Assembly (NCBI GenBank): GCA_964017185.1
Contig: OZ024870.1
Span: 35,046,139 to 35,110,138 of the forward strand
Origin: Rugalucina vietnamica
Taxonomy: Eukaryota > Mollusca > Bivalvia > Lucinida > Lucinidae
Length of the DNA stretch: 64,000 bases
Reading direction: 5' to 3'
Shown here: piece after piece, positions 32,621-44,465 of the stretch
Position numbering within the stretch: the first letter of the stretch is position 1
Layout of the letters: every line of letters starts with the position of its first letter
Made by a program: the position numbers and the translations under genes
The notes under the pieces: generated by a model
What the model saw: the letters and a program-made list of their open reading frames with translations, nothing else
What the model was told of the DNA's origin: nothing
The model's database searches: none

Positions 32621-34046
32621 AAAGATCAGAAATTGATCGACTCAGAAGATAGGTAGCTTCTTCAACTGCACCCACAGGGGCGGATCCAGGATTTCTGAAG
32701 AGGGGGTTCAAATGCAGAAATGGGGGGTACGTTTGCCTAATTTCAGACAAATTTCTTTAAATTCCCTATGAAAATGAAATAATTTTGGTCCTGAGGGGAG
32801 TTCGAGTGAACCCCTTGAACGCCCTCTAAATTCACCACTGACCCACCTTCTCTGGAAGTCACCAAGCCTAGTGCCACCAACAGAACAGTGCCCAAGAGTG
32901 TGAAAGATGAAAAACAGATTTTTTTTATAAAACAAATGGTTATGTAATACACAGTATGCATGTCGATTATTTCCAATGGGGTCCTGTTGGTTAGAATCTC
33001 CAACACTACCAGACAGCAAGCGTCCAGACCCAGATGGCTAGATTCCTGGTCTGAAGAGGCTAGACACTGCCTTTTTGAAAAGCTTATACTTGTATAACAT
33101 TGCATTCCAAAAGCATTACAGTAACATTTGGTAAATACTACCTACTGTAGTGACCAAAAATTCATGAAATACCCCGCAATTCTATTTCCACGTATTCAAC
33201 AGTCTCTAGATTGACAATCAAATAAAAAGAGTGATACAAACCTTGAGTCATTTCTTTCTTCGTAAACATTGATCTCCATCACAGTGGATTTTGATACTCT
33301 ACGGTACCAACTTCGAATACCGGTAGGTTTAACAAAGAAAAACTAAATATTAAATATATAGCAAGATATTCAACATCTGGCAAACGTTCAAAACTGGACT
33401 TTACCAGTGGAATTTCCTTGGTCAAGTTATTCAACTGAAAGTAGGTCAGCTTGTACAGTCACAGTCAATAGACACCTGTTGCAAAATAAAAATCATTAAT
33501 AACAACTATTGTTAGAAAAATTAAGCAAATAAATCCTTCTCTCCAACCTCTGATATGACAAAACTGATATCCACTAACTAATAAAACAAAAACAAAATAT
33601 TTCCAATTGATTCAAGTAAGTAAAATTAATGGTGGACAGGTCCTGTAGCTGTGGAGGCAAATAGAGGCCCCATATAGGGAAAACAAATTGAATATGAAAA
33701 CAGACAGAACAATGCAAAGCTAATAAAATCCAAATAAATAATCAAAACACCGATAAACATAACATCAACGAGAAGAAGAACAATTCTCAAACACATACAT
33801 GGAACCATCTGGCAAAACAACATGCTAATAAAGCAAATTCCAAACAATTTCCAGAGGAGCTAAATTTAGGCAATTTCATGAACCCCCTATTGAGCCTTTT
33901 TTCCTGAAACCAAATGGACTATTTATTAATATTTTCCTAAACATTGCTTATCAATTCACTGATATGACAATTTCTTATCAATTAATTAATATTTTATGAA
34001 TTATTCCGCCCAGAAAAATTGTTTGTTTGCAATTGCCGCCTGACCC
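32621..34046. other. Non-coding stretch with repeat debris
   Basis: No gene seen. 32680-32850 (GGCGGATCCAGGATTTCTG, then CCCCTTGAACGCCCTC) looks like part of an old interspersed repeat. The rest is AT-rich. Confidence 0.4.
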
Positions 34047-34206
34047 ACCCTTTTTCTGCCGACTCAAATTTTTTTTTTTTTTTTTTTTGCTTTTCTGGAG
34101 TTTTTTTTTTTTTTTTTCTTTCTTTCTTCTGCTGGATTCAGTTCGGTAATGATTTTCGTCCATTGTGGTGCGGTTATAGACGATTCAGTAAGTAAAGTTT
34201 TTAGTC

Positions 34207-34770
34207 ATGTCTTACAGGTGCTTTATTGTTGTTGTCTTTCCTATTAAGCTTTCATTATGCAAGTGTCTAATTCGCGTGCGCAACTGTAGCAACAATATGG
34301 TGGACAAGACAAGTCCGAGGGCGGAAAATGCCGTAGTTTTCTGTTGCAGTGTCGTGTATAGTGACAATACTGGCTCTAACCTGGCAATTAAAAATGGGCT
34401 ATACAGTTTTGAGCCAGACTACACGTGGAAAGATGTTTTGAAAGAATTGGATGAAAAACCAACATTACCATTTTGTAAAGCAGATACAGCAGACGTCGGG
34501 GTATCGTCCAAATTGAATGGCTCTAAAAAAATTTACCCAGACATCGATGAGGCTATTGAGGTGGTGAAAAACTTCAACATAGATCTAAAATATGTCACAT
34601 TTAAGATCTGTAAGGCTGTGGCAACTTTTGAACAGAAAACTAAAAGTTCAGGCCCAACTGTGAATGCTTTCCAGAGATCATTTCAAACACAAACTCTTTT
34701 TGAAAAAAAAAAAAAAAAGTTAAAGGATACAGAGAGCCCCAGATTTACAGGTATTTGTCTGCAATGCTAA
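34207..34770 (+). CDS. N-terminal exon of unknown gene, copy B (open)
   Basis: Same frame as 157-699 with a 16-base A run (34703-34718), so it reads through to KDTESPRFTGICLQC. A possible donor (TTACAG|GTATTT) lies at 34749. The likely start is the ATG at 34297 (MVDKTSPRAENAVV). Compared with copy A, about four residue changes and about four silent changes suggest weak or no protein constraint since duplication. Function unknown. Confidence 0.4.
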   Translation: MSYRCFIVVVFPIKLSLCKCLIRVRNCSNNMVDKTSPRAENAVVFCCSVVYSDNTGSNLAIKNGLYSFEPDYTWKDVLKELDEKPTLPFCKADTADVGVSSKLNGSKKIYPDIDEAIEVVKNFNIDLKYVTFKICKAVATFEQKTKSSGPTVNAFQRSFQTQTLFEKKKKKLKDTESPRFTGICLQC

Positions 34771-34873
34771 CTTTGACAGCAATGTCCAACTCCTAATATA
34801 CCCTGTGGCAACTGGGAAAGGTATAAGTGTAAGCAATGACCAGGAACTGGTAGGATCATATACAAACACCGTA

Positions 34874-35054
34874 AAATTGCCATGTCGGCCATCTTGGTCA
34901 TGTGACCTAGACCATTTATATAAACTTTTGTTGCAGAGGAGATCTTTGAAATTGTGAAAGACGACGGACGGACAGAAGGACGCCAGACGCCGCCGGATGC
35001 CTACCTATCCTATAAGCTAACCTGTGAGCCTTCGGCTAAGGTGAGCTAACAATC
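34874..35054 (+). mobile_element. Family H 3' fragment, copy B
   Basis: Counterpart of 850-1030, with one change in the hairpin stem (AGCTAACCTG instead of AGCTCACCTG). Confidence 0.8.
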
Positions 35055-35367
35055 ATATTCAACCAGTCTTCAAGAAGGGAAACAGTGGCACACAGAGAAG
35101 CTCCTGACTCCTTGAATGGAGAGATGTGACAGATACAGATATAGAAAGAAAACAACAACAAACAATAGGACATGTTGAGATATATTCTCCATACAATTCT
35201 CCATGGCTCAAGCAAAGCTCTGTTACCCACCGGTGCTTGTTCAATTTTTTTAATAGTTGTTGACTTATTACTAATGTGCTGTTACCTCCTTGTTTCTTTT
35301 GAAATTAAATTTCAGAGGAAGTAATTCAACAATATAAAGGATGTTTACAAGGTAACTTAGGTAAGAG

Positions 35368-36123
35368 CAGAGCCCCAGATAAGGGTCGTATTTGCGTATT
35401 TTACGACCCTAAAATCAGCAGATATGCCTCTGACTGAAATTTGATGAGTACCATTTACGCATGCAATTTCTAATATACGCAACAAATCCAAATTGACGTC
35501 GTAGGCTATCGCCATCTTAATCCAATCAAAACAATAACAGATGCTTGCATGCTTCCGAGAAAAGTATCTGAATACTTTTGTCAAGCCTTTATCAAACCAT
35601 GATGCCCGAACCATCGGCAAATCTTGATTTTGATTGGACAATTGTGTTGCACTTGATTTCGCGTATTGTGTTTTAAGATACTTGGTTCGAGACGATTCGT
35701 TCCATGACAAAATACAACACTCTCGAACGCCGAGTCGCCCTTTTTTAATGTGATTTCTTTCACCGCCGAAATGTTCGATTTGTTTAGTGTCAATGTGATA
35801 ATTGTCACCAATTAACTAAAACATTTCATTTTTCAAGAGTCAATGAAGCGTGAACAGTGATTGCCCCTTTTCCTGATCACTGCATACTTATTTCTTTGTA
35901 TACTACATGTATCTTTGTTTGAAGTGAGCATTACCTGTAATTAGGCTTGCCAGTTTTAATTGGTAATTAAGTTTTGAAGGAAACGACAGGGAAAACTTGC
36001 CTTCAAATCACTTAGTGGCTTTTCTTAAGCATTTAAAGAGATTTCTTCATTGCCAGTTTGTGCTCTAATTATTATTCATAAACAAGATTTTAATAAAGTT
36101 TCGATTAAAAAAAATAGGCTCTG
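35368..36123. mobile_element. 756-bp TIR element, absent from copy A
   Basis: CAGAGCC ... GGCTCTG ends are flanked by TAAGAG on both sides (35362-35367, 36124-36129). Copy A has one TAAGAG at 1338-1343, so this is a clean 6-bp target duplication with a known empty site. The longest frame (minus, 35357-35710) crosses the element's end and shows no transposase motif, so I treat the element as non-autonomous. Confidence 0.9.
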
Positions 36124-36223
36124 TAAGAGTTGTTCTCGCGTCATTCCAGACTGGGACAACCATGCTTGTTGTTGTTCTCTCTGTTGGATGACATAAATAC
36201 TCTATAGATTGGTCTTGATCTGT

Positions 36224-36567
36224 TTAACCCACATTTAATGAATGGATTTTCCCATCATTATCAATTGGATGAGTCCACTTTCGAAATCGGTCTTGCATTT
36301 TGCTTTTCCAATATGGTGGAGGAAGAAAGGTTTTTGAGATTCTGACTTCATTTTCCTCGCCTGTAGTGAATAAATTCATTATGGCTGAGAAGAAACAGAC
36401 ACTTGGCGACATTGTCGTCTCCGCAGACCATACAAATAACCATGACAACTGCACAGTCGCCATAAAAGCGAGAAAAAGTCTGTTTCCTTTGGGTTTTTTT
36501 TCTCCTCCGACCCAAAATTTTTTCTAAAAAATCGGAAATCAAAAAAATAAAAAAAAACTGGCCTTAG
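36224..36567 (+). mobile_element. One-sided TE end with first-exon-like segment, copy B
   Basis: Counterpart of 1438-1786, opening MAEKKQTLGDIVV at 36381. The donor-like GTAAAA of copy A is changed to GAAAAA here. Confidence 0.45.
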
Positions 36568-36955
36568 ATTTAGCATCACCATCAAAATTATTTAATGCTA
36601 TTAAGCTTGGATATGAAATTAAAAGACTAGTTAATGCTACACTGGGTTATGCAATAAGAGAGAGAAATTTGGAAGACAAGGACGAATGTAGGGACTTTCT
36701 CCAGCTGATGAAAATGGAATGGGGTACTAGAGTGTCCAAACTGGCATGTATCATACTGAATGAAAGGAAATTCAACAAAGAAAAATATCTACCATTACCA
36801 GATGATATAAAGAAATTGATGTAATATTTGAACAAATGCTTGGAAAATGCTACTCCTGAATGAAATTATGCTGATTATAGACTAGCCTGTCTTCTGGTAG
36901 AAGCAAAGTTGGTATCCTACAACAGGTTACGTCCTGGAGAAATTTCACAGATAAA
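36568..36955 (+). pseudogene. Tyrosine-recombinase-like exon 1, copy B (decayed)
   Basis: Counterpart of 1787-2174. It keeps TLGYAIRERNLEDKDECRDF open where copy A has a stop, shares the stop after KKLM, and has SYNRLRPGEISQIK before the donor AAA|GTAAGT (36956). The central Arg of the RRR box is Leu here. Confidence 0.5.
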
Positions 36956-37157
36956 GTAAGTCTGTATGAAAATGGAAATAGCATGTATAAATAGTTTTTA
37001 GCTTGAATGCACGAAAAGCAATGAGGTATTGTAGTCAGTTTGGTTCAAAGTTGGTTATCCGCATTCCAGTCCATGTGCAGTTCTGCACCCTCGTTCTTAT
37101 CGCACTGCTCCTACCAGAGCGACAATATGGTGCGACCCATGTAGAATATAAACGAAA

Positions 37158-37940
37158 AAAGAAGATCTATGGCTAAGATGTAAGAAGTCCCTAAATGTCA
37201 GATTTGGGAGGACGAAATTTTCATGTTATGACTATTGGGCTGAATTTTAACATTTATAGGCGAAGAAATATATACACTTTCGTTTACAAAACAGTTTGGC
37301 TGATTTAACAGAATCGTGACAATGCAACTAAATATTTTCACAACCCACCCCATCTTTGGGACAAATGAACCATTAGACTTTGAACTGGTTTGCATTTGTT
37401 TGTCAACAGCACTTTTTAAGCAAATAAATATAGGCTCGTTTGTCATATGAATATTGTCATATGAATATTGGATGTTTATTGTTTTGTCAGTTTACGTGTT
37501 TTTCACATTCACACAACATGTCAAAGTGGCATCCTGGGTCTAGTGGGGAAACAGGGTCAGAGAGGCGAAAATGTACAATTTCCTGAAATTTTCTCTGAAC
37601 TAAAATAAGTACAGTTGTTATGGACAATTTTAAAGACATCAACTGTAGAATTGTAAACAGTCATGGTCGTATTTCTTGTCAAACTGGTGTCAGGGTGAGC
37701 ATATGTAGGTCATGTAGATGTATTTATAGAGCAAAAGTAAATTTGCTTTCAATCTATGCGCATTGCATTAATGCTTAGGAATGTGATTCCAAATTTTATG
37801 TTAAAATTGACATAAATTATGTCATTGACAATTAAAATATGCAAGAACACAATAATTTTATCAAACAAGGCATTTTCGTCTTTGAAAGAGACATATTTGT
37901 CATTTAGGGACTATCCCAATCTAAGGCATAGATGTCCTTA
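37158..37940. mobile_element. About 780-bp TIR element, absent from copy A
   Basis: AGATCTATGGCTAAGATG...GTCCCTAAATG at the left mirrors CATTTAGGGAC...AAGGCATAGATGTCC at the right, an imperfect inverted repeat of about 40 bp. Copy A reads straight from cgaaaaaa to ttatacatcc. No clear target duplication and no coding capacity. Confidence 0.7.
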
Positions 37941-38015
37941 TACATCCTACCATCCATATGCGCCTTGAATCTTGTAAGAAAGGACTTAAACAAGCGTAAT
38001 GCTTCTTTTCTGCAG

Positions 38016-38464
38016 CTGCTAACTGTTGAAAACGATATAACTGCTCATTAAATGCCTGTGGAGTGAATGAAGATGAAGAATTGAAACATCAGAGTACAGC
38101 AATAAAACTAGGACATGACATAGGGAGACAGCGAAGTTGCAGCTGCAAAAGGAACATATGCAATAAAAAGAGAAATAAGAAGCAGCAGACTTCACATAAT
38201 TAGTCAATGCGGAATGGAAGTTGAAGGTCAAGAAAAGGGCATCTTGTTTGCTTGAGGAAAGGTTCAACAAACCATTATCCCTTCCCATCCTTGAAGACAT
38301 AGCCAATCTAGCAAAGTACCTGCAGTGGTGAATATTTTGAAAGATTTGGAGTTGAAGACAGCAGCTGACCCACATCCTATCTTAAACAATCGAGTTGCTG
38401 TGCTGGCAGGAGCCAGATTGCTTCTGTACAACCGAAGAAGATCTGGGGAACTAGAAGCTGTGAC
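38016..38464 (+). pseudogene. Tyrosine-recombinase-like exon 2, copy B (decayed)
   Basis: Counterpart of 2683-3141, with several small deletions that break the frame. It retains LLLYNRRRSGELEAVT followed directly by the donor ACG|TAAGT context (GTAAGT at 38465), the clearest example of the RRRSGE box here. Confidence 0.5.
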
Positions 38465-39544
38465 GTAAGTTGGTTAATTTACTTAGAAAGGTAGAAATGA
38501 GAGTATTAAATAAATATCAGGAATTTAATCAGAACCCAGACCCGCACATCACTGGGAAAGTACGTACATGACAAAAAAGAAAACCCTCATGAACTTAATT
38601 TTCTGATTCTGTACTGAAGGTGTCAGACTTTGACTGAATCAGTTCTGAATTTGGTCTTAACACTAAATTGTTGTCTGAATCTATATGAACACAAAGTCAA
38701 ATATCTGAATTTGTCTTAATTTCTGTCTGAAACACTACTGAACACAACTGAATATTTCAAGACTGATATTCAGAAAGATTCAGAATCTGAAAGTGTCTGA
38801 ATCTTTCTAAATCCTTCTGATTATGAAATATTATTCATAAATGCAGGACAATAAATCTGAACCTGTCTGAAATGTTCTGAAACATTCAGAATACATTCTA
38901 ACACTAAATACAAAGTCCAAATCTGTATGAAACTATGCTGAATGTTTAAGACTCTTGTAATTTCACACGTTTGAAATCTGAAGCTTTCTGAAACCATACT
39001 GAATAATTCAGATTAAATTCATAGCAACAAGGTAAAGTCTGTTATAGTCTGACTCTGAACATAACTCTCCACCGGACACAGTACTGGTTGAATAAAGGAT
39101 TAAAATTCAGATGTTAGCTTTCACCAGATGATGAACTACATTGGGCTTCCCGGAGACAATTAAACAACTTTTTCATCATCCAGTAAAAGCTAAAATCTTA
39201 ATTTTAATACTTATATTTACGACTGATATTATCAATCAAGTATGGGTCTCTCACCCATGATTTTTTTAATCCCTTTCAATGAAATTAGGAAACCGTGTTA
39301 CAACACAGGCAGCCAATTCAGCCAACTTCATAATTATAACCTTCTGATTAACCTTGTTCAACGGCACTAAAGTGGGCTCACTACAGTCTGTTATAAGAGT
39401 TATATGCTTCCCCAACTTTCCAGTCAAGTTATCTTTGCAAAGGCTGGTATCAATTTCTGTGAAAGGGCGCAAAAAGGCATATGGCGATTGGTCCAGAATT
39501 ACATAAAGTAGCACTTCGCCATATTTGTTCTCATCATAGTAGTG

Positions 39545-40068
39545 GTATTAAAATTTTGTTCGCAATATTTTGGTCACATGACCAAGATGGCCGCCACACA
39601 CATGTATGGTAAAAACCCTTCAAAAATCTCCAGAACGGGTGGGCCAATTTCCATTTAACTTGATATGTAGCATCGGGGACTCTAGCCCATCATAGTTTGC
39701 TAAATTGATGACCCTGGGATGACCTTGACCTATTTTACTGCAAGGTCAATTTTGGAAACGAAGGCTTTTACTTGGGAAAAGGAGAAAACAATGGATGTTT
39801 TGGGAATTATTGCAGCCTGAGACTTGAAAGCTGCTAGATGCAGACAACTGATGAATTTCTTGACCTTGACCCAAGGCCATTAATTGAAATATCGAAAATA
39901 AAAACTTGGTTTTTCTCAGTAACCTCTCAGCCTATGAATGTGAGACTTGAAATTTTGCAGATGCAGATAACTTATGAAGTGAATAAAGGTATGTGACTAT
40001 ACAAGGTCAAGGTCATTGCATGATGACTAAATGCTCCAAGGTCAGGCTTCAGGACCAATGGTCCTTTG
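39545..40068 (-). mobile_element. Family H fragment, 5' part
   Basis: Minus strand: CCAAAGGACCATTGGTCC start, then the second-subfamily unit (GACCTTGACC blocks) to TGGTCATGTGACCA. The 3' hairpin is missing. Confidence 0.75.
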
Positions 40069-40900
40069 GTTTTTCAAGTTAATAGACACACATTTTTATT
40101 GGAGCTCATTTAAACTGCATATATGTTGTTAATCTGTGTAACTATAGAACAAGAAGTTGTAATTTATTGCTAAAATATGCCTCAAAATAATGAAGAAATT
40201 TTGGCACAGAAAATCTCAGGTCTTTTCGTTTTGGGGGGTACTATGATTTTCACCTTGAAAACCGGTTTTACGCCTCAATTCCGCCCCATTTACAGGCAGA
40301 AGCTGCCCCAAAATTTTGTATGGGTTACCCAAAAGCAACACAAATCCAAGGAGATATGGTTTGGATATAACTCTTCAGAAATTTTTAATTTTTAACAATT
40401 TGAACTGAGGTCATGTTTCACAATGAAAGTGAGGGGGGAGGGGGAGGGGCATAGTGGGGGCATAGTGTTTCATAAACACATTTTCTAGTATTGTTTGAAG
40501 ACGGCTTTTGCTTTCTGTCCATTTTTACGTGTTTTTGAAACATGAATGTTCTGTTTGTCCCACATGCAGGTGCTTCACAAATTCAAAATTTTCATTTGGG
40601 AAGATAAATCATAGTATATACTATATACAGTAAGTACTGCCCCGTAAGTGCACTTTACTTGCAACGTTTGATAGTGATTAGTGCACTGGATGTGCACAAG
40701 GGTGTTACCTTTCGTCTTAGCTTAACTGTATGGTTGGATCTGCAAATAGAAATTTTGAAAAGTTAGATATCCCTTATATATCAAAAATTAAAAAAAAAAA
40801 AACATCAGGCATAACACTGCAAGCTCATTTTCCAAAAGAAATATATATATTATACTATTAATTATAGACCCAATCCTACATAATTACTTTCAGCTTGCAG

Positions 40901-41506
40901 CATGAAAATCAAAAAAGATTGGGAAGCCACCACCGAGAGGAAGGTTATGAAGGCCTTCCACAACACAGTGCAGTATAGAAAAAGGTTGGTGTTTTGTTAC
41001 ACTTTGTCAGACACTGACAAGTCTAAATATAAAAATATTTATATATATATAGTTTGGCACTAAAATTAGTTTAGTTATGTGGTGGCATTGATGAACTCAA
41101 CTGCAGGAAGTTAAACAAGCTATTGTAGTTGCCTATAAGGTTGTACCTACTTAGTAACTTACAGAAGTCAACTTACCAAAATTTTTATGTAAAGTCAACC
41201 CATCCATACATATAAACCTTAAATGTTTTCTTGGGTGTTGCTTTGTATATTACACACTTTGGTAGGTTGTCATGTCATCCAAGATTTGGATAGAAATCCC
41301 ATTTTTGCAAAATAACTTTGGTAAAAAAAAAAAATGACAATCTTTTTGAAGTAGAGAAAATTTTCATCAAAAGATAATGAGACCCTAATTTTAACAGCTG
41401 TAATCTATTCTGCATATTTTACAGGGACAAGGAGGCCATGAAAATAAATACGAAGAGGAAAATACTAAAAAAAGAAATGGAGTTGGAAACAGACAGTAGT
41501 GACTAG
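40901..41506 (+). CDS. Two-exon C-terminus inside the TCTGAA element
   Basis: Exon 40901-40984 (acceptor cagcttgCAG; reads MKIKKDWEATTERKVMKAFH, then NTVQYRK) ends AAAAG|GTTGGT. Exon 41425-41506 begins after catattttaCAG and completes the split codon as Arg, giving RDKEAMKINTKRKILKKEME and LETDSSD, stop. The phase match and charged composition argue for a true C-terminus. It may be the tail of the element's own protein or a captured host fragment. No domain recognised. Confidence 0.4.
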
Positions 41507-42743
41507 TTTTTTGTGGACAGAATATTTCTGGACATTATCCTATATTTACATTTTTATTGCAATCGCCCTAGATGAAAGTATCTTTCTTGATGTTCTTCAT
41601 TTCCCAATGAAAAACATTGTCACGAGGCCATGCCTATAGGCGGGGCGACGTCAAAGCCCATCCAGTGACGTTGTTTGTTTACTCTTGTTGTTGTGACGTT
41701 GGTCGCGTATCGCCATGACGTTAGGCGCGAAAATTTGACGTTTTGGCTGTTCCAAAATTACGTTAAGTCTAATTTAATGTCAAATAACATGAAAATGTGC
41801 GGTAGGAAAACCCCTACAACCAGATTGCAAGATCCAGATCAACAATGTTTCACTTGTATGCTACTGTGTGACTGCTGTTTAAGCGTTAAAAAAGAATAAA
41901 TTTTACACGGAGTTGAAGTGCTGATTTTATCTTCTCAACCTTATTGAGAATATTATATTGCGGTTGGCTAAATTACATTAGATTAGTACATTGTTGTGTA
42001 GTCATGTACTTTTGACTTTATACTAGTTCAGGCCTCTTGCTCAAAATCAGCTTAGAACACAATATATGCCTCAACCTCTTCAGTCTTGTCAATATTTGTC
42101 TAAAGCTCACATACTGAGTCATACATGAACTGCAAGTTTTGCATCTAGAAAAAGAAAACGTCTGAATTGTCAGTCTAAATATTTGCTGGGTTTGATAAAA
42201 ATTTGGCAAAGTTCAGATTGACATTTCAGATATATATATTCAATTCAGAATGATTAAGCAGACTGAACATTTCTGAATTCTGAACTGATTTTTTTCTGAA
42301 AACTTCTGATAGTGTCTGTATTAGTTCTGAAAATGTGTCTGTATTAGTTCTGAAAATGATTGAATGGTGTTGGTTCAGTTATCTGAACCAGTTCTTCAAA
42401 TGTCTGAATCTTTCCTTAATAGTCCCAAATTCAGCAGATATTAAGAAAAGCAGTATTCAGAAATATTCAGATTAATTCAGAATGATTAAGCTGGCTGAAT
42501 TTTTCTGAATAATGCACTGAATTTATTCTGAAAACATCTTATTGTTTCTGCATTGGTTCTGAATAAAAACTTACCACACATCTGAACCGGTTCTTCAAAT
42601 GTCTGAATTGTTTCTGGATAGTCCCAATTTCAGCAAATATTAAGAAAAACAATTATTATTAGTTTCAGACGGATTCAGAATGTTTTTCAGAAAAATTCAG
42701 AACATAGTTCAGACAAGATTCAGACATCAAATTTTCATGAGGG

Positions 42744-42854
42744 AAACTAAACAAAATATAAGCATCAGACATGCTCCCATGGTTAACGCTTCTGATACAA
42801 GTATGGCTACAACATGTCCTTCAGAAGAGGGAATAAATGGAGAAGCAGAGGTAC
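42744..42854 (+). pseudogene. Penultimate exon of unknown gene, copy B
   Basis: Counterpart of 3600-3700. It reads ISIRHAPMVNASDTSMATT and ends at GCAGAG|GTACAA. The TCTGAA element lies immediately upstream. Confidence 0.4.
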
Positions 42855-43131
42855 AATGCATTACATGAAAATTAACACTGGCAAATTATTTCAGACTTTT
42901 TAAAATGTTTTCCAGATTTCGTCTGGTGAATCGGGATTATTAAAGCAGTTGTTGTTCTTGTTTGAACTTTGATCTTCGGTAATTTTTCCCATATGATGTG
43001 CAAGAAAAAATATAAAATCTTCCATTATTTTATCAATTTTTCAAAGCACTAATACAATGTACAAAATCATGACCAAAGAATACTTTGTTAGGCCAGATGC
43101 TACTTTATGATTTTTCAATAATTTCAGTCAT

Positions 43132-43230
43132 CCATCAAGAAGAGGATAATGATGGAGGGTGATTTACGTGGGGCAGTCAAAACCGCTCTGGAGAGTGTCT
43201 TCTCTAAAGAAAAAACTTGTTTCCTCAAGC
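43132..43230 (+). pseudogene. Last exon of unknown gene, copy B, frameshifted
   Basis: Counterpart of 3991-4109: SSIKKRIMMEGDLRGAVKTA, then one extra A gives KEKTCFLKP and a stop. It lacks the insertion that breaks copy A. Confidence 0.45.
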
Positions 43231-43353
43231 CTTAAGGGTAAAAAAAAAGGGATCTGCAAAGAAGAACAGCTGCCTTTCACAAAGAAGGCTAAAATTTGCA
43301 AAAGTTTTTGCCTTGATTAGTTATATGTTCCCCCTTCGTATAAATGCTTCATA

Positions 43354-43717
43354 AATGTTGTGCTGTGTGGCGGCCCTAAAAAGTCTCCCCGTACATCATC
43401 CATAGTGCAGGTTATATTTTGTTTTTGGTCCTTTGAGATCAGCGAAGATATTCTGAGAACTCAGAAATTTATTATCGGTTAAGATTCATTTTCTAGCCAA
43501 TGTTTAATATATTTGGCCCCATTTAGATAAGAAAACACTAGTCTTTGTATCGACTACCCTGTTGAAAGTTGCAAAATTTCAGTAATTCTCTTTGGCTCCA
43601 TGTTGCCAAATCTAAAGGGTCACTGACAAGACTTCAATAGTCGAAACCACGGTATGGCCCATCACCTTTCTCATTAATGTGTTCACTGCTCTTAAAGGAT
43701 CTCAGTTTTAATTTTTA
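43354..43717. mobile_element. 364-bp insertion with 6-bp duplication
   Basis: It splits a family H fragment. TTCATA occurs on both sides (43348-43353, 43718-43723), and family H text resumes after it (TATAAAATTAGGCTTTAATT). It includes the repeat shared with 27630-27780. No inverted ends seen. Confidence 0.6.
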
Positions 43718-43848
43718 TTCATATAAAATTAGGCTTTAATTGGGCAAGCAGTTTGAGAAGATCTTTGAAAATATGAACACATACAGTCGCCAGCTCGAGT
43801 ACCATCCTATAAGCTTCCCATGAGCCTTTGGCTCAGATGAGCTAAATA
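43718..43848 (+). mobile_element. Family H 3' fragment with decayed hairpin
   Basis: TTTGAGAAGATCTTTGAAAA and the hairpin AGCTTCCCATGAGCC ttt GGCTCAGATGAGCTAAA. No GACGG tract remains. Confidence 0.7.
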
Positions 43849-43917
43849 TATGGCAAACACCAAAATATCAAAGAAGAGAAACCAAGCATTAGCTAAAATT
43901 TCTTTATACTTTTACAG

Positions 43918-44092
43918 GAGTGACCCAGGAAATGGAGAGGTAATTGTTGTAGGGACCATAAAAGAAGGCAGTGTTGCAACATGTAATTGCAACCCGATGT
44001 ATACTCAAACTAATGGATCTACTAAGCGAATGTGTGAAGACCGCAGTTGGACCCGCATGCCAGCTGTGTGCAGTCTTTCGGGTTACTCTTAG
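43918..44092 (+). CDS. Terminal exon with a Sushi (CCP)-like half domain
   Basis: Follows the acceptor ctttatacttttaCAG. The frame reads SDPGNGEVIVVGTIKEGSVA, then TCNCNPMYTQTNGSTKRMCE, then DRSWTRMPAVCSLSGYS, stop. The cysteine and tryptophan layout (G...C.C...Y...G...C....W...P..C) fits the C-terminal half of a complement control protein module, used for extracellular binding. The first bases complete a codon from an upstream exon not identified here. The exon is intact. It could be a host gene's end or an exon carried by a repeat. Confidence 0.5.
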
Positions 44093-44329
44093 CTATTCTA
44101 ATAATTCAACTAGTTTCGAACTTTCCACATCATCATCATACACATTATCATTATATAAATGTGCATCTATAATTTACTCATTATGTATAAATGGTAAAAA
44201 TCACTCTATGATATATAAAAGGCAGTTTAACCAATTAAACCTGATATACAGGATTTATATATATACAATGTACTCAACTTGCAAAGAGAAATGCAAAATT
44301 TTAATTTTCGTTTTTTCGCATAAATTAGA

Positions 44330-44465
44330 TTTTGAAATTGCATGGTCCATCGGTTCTGGAGAAGATTCTTTGAGTATTTACCATATATATAGGCATGGTG
44401 GCCATCTTGGTCATGTGACCTGGATAATTCATGTACATATTTGTTCCCCCTTCGACATTTGCATA
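44330..44465 (+). mobile_element. Family H core fragment
   Basis: GGTCCATCGGTTCTGGAGAA followed by CATCTTGGTCATGTGACC. Neither end is present. Confidence 0.75.

Larger units (their letters stand above)
38584..42743. mobile_element. 4.2-kb TIR element with TCTGAA/TTCAGA-rich ends, absent from copy A
   Basis: CCCTCATGAA starts it and TTCATGAGGG ends it. Copy A has an uninterrupted GAAAAACTAAAC at this site. Both sides (about 38600-39060 and 42050-42740) are dense in TCTGAA or TTCAGA, dozens of occurrences with no fixed period. The middle holds a family H fragment (39545-40068) and two exon-like segments (40901-41506). A second end of this family is at 46370-46484. Superfamily unknown; the target duplication cannot be read in the A-run. 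Confidence 0.8.
34047..43723 (+). repeat. Duplicated locus, copy B
   Basis: Direct-orientation copy of 1-6207, starting at the same CCCTTTTTCTGCCGACTCAA text. It is longer because of four private insertions (35368, about 37158, 38584, 43354) and lacks three present in copy A. Offset between copies is about 34.05 kb at the left side. Confidence 0.9.

Noticed and set aside
34207-34770. Calling this a confirmed host gene
   Set aside because: No domain, duplicated with about as many replacement as silent changes, and its presumed partner exons are decayed.
35357-35710. 117-codon minus-strand frame as transposase of the 756-bp element
   Set aside because: It extends past the element boundary at 35368, and no catalytic motif is present.
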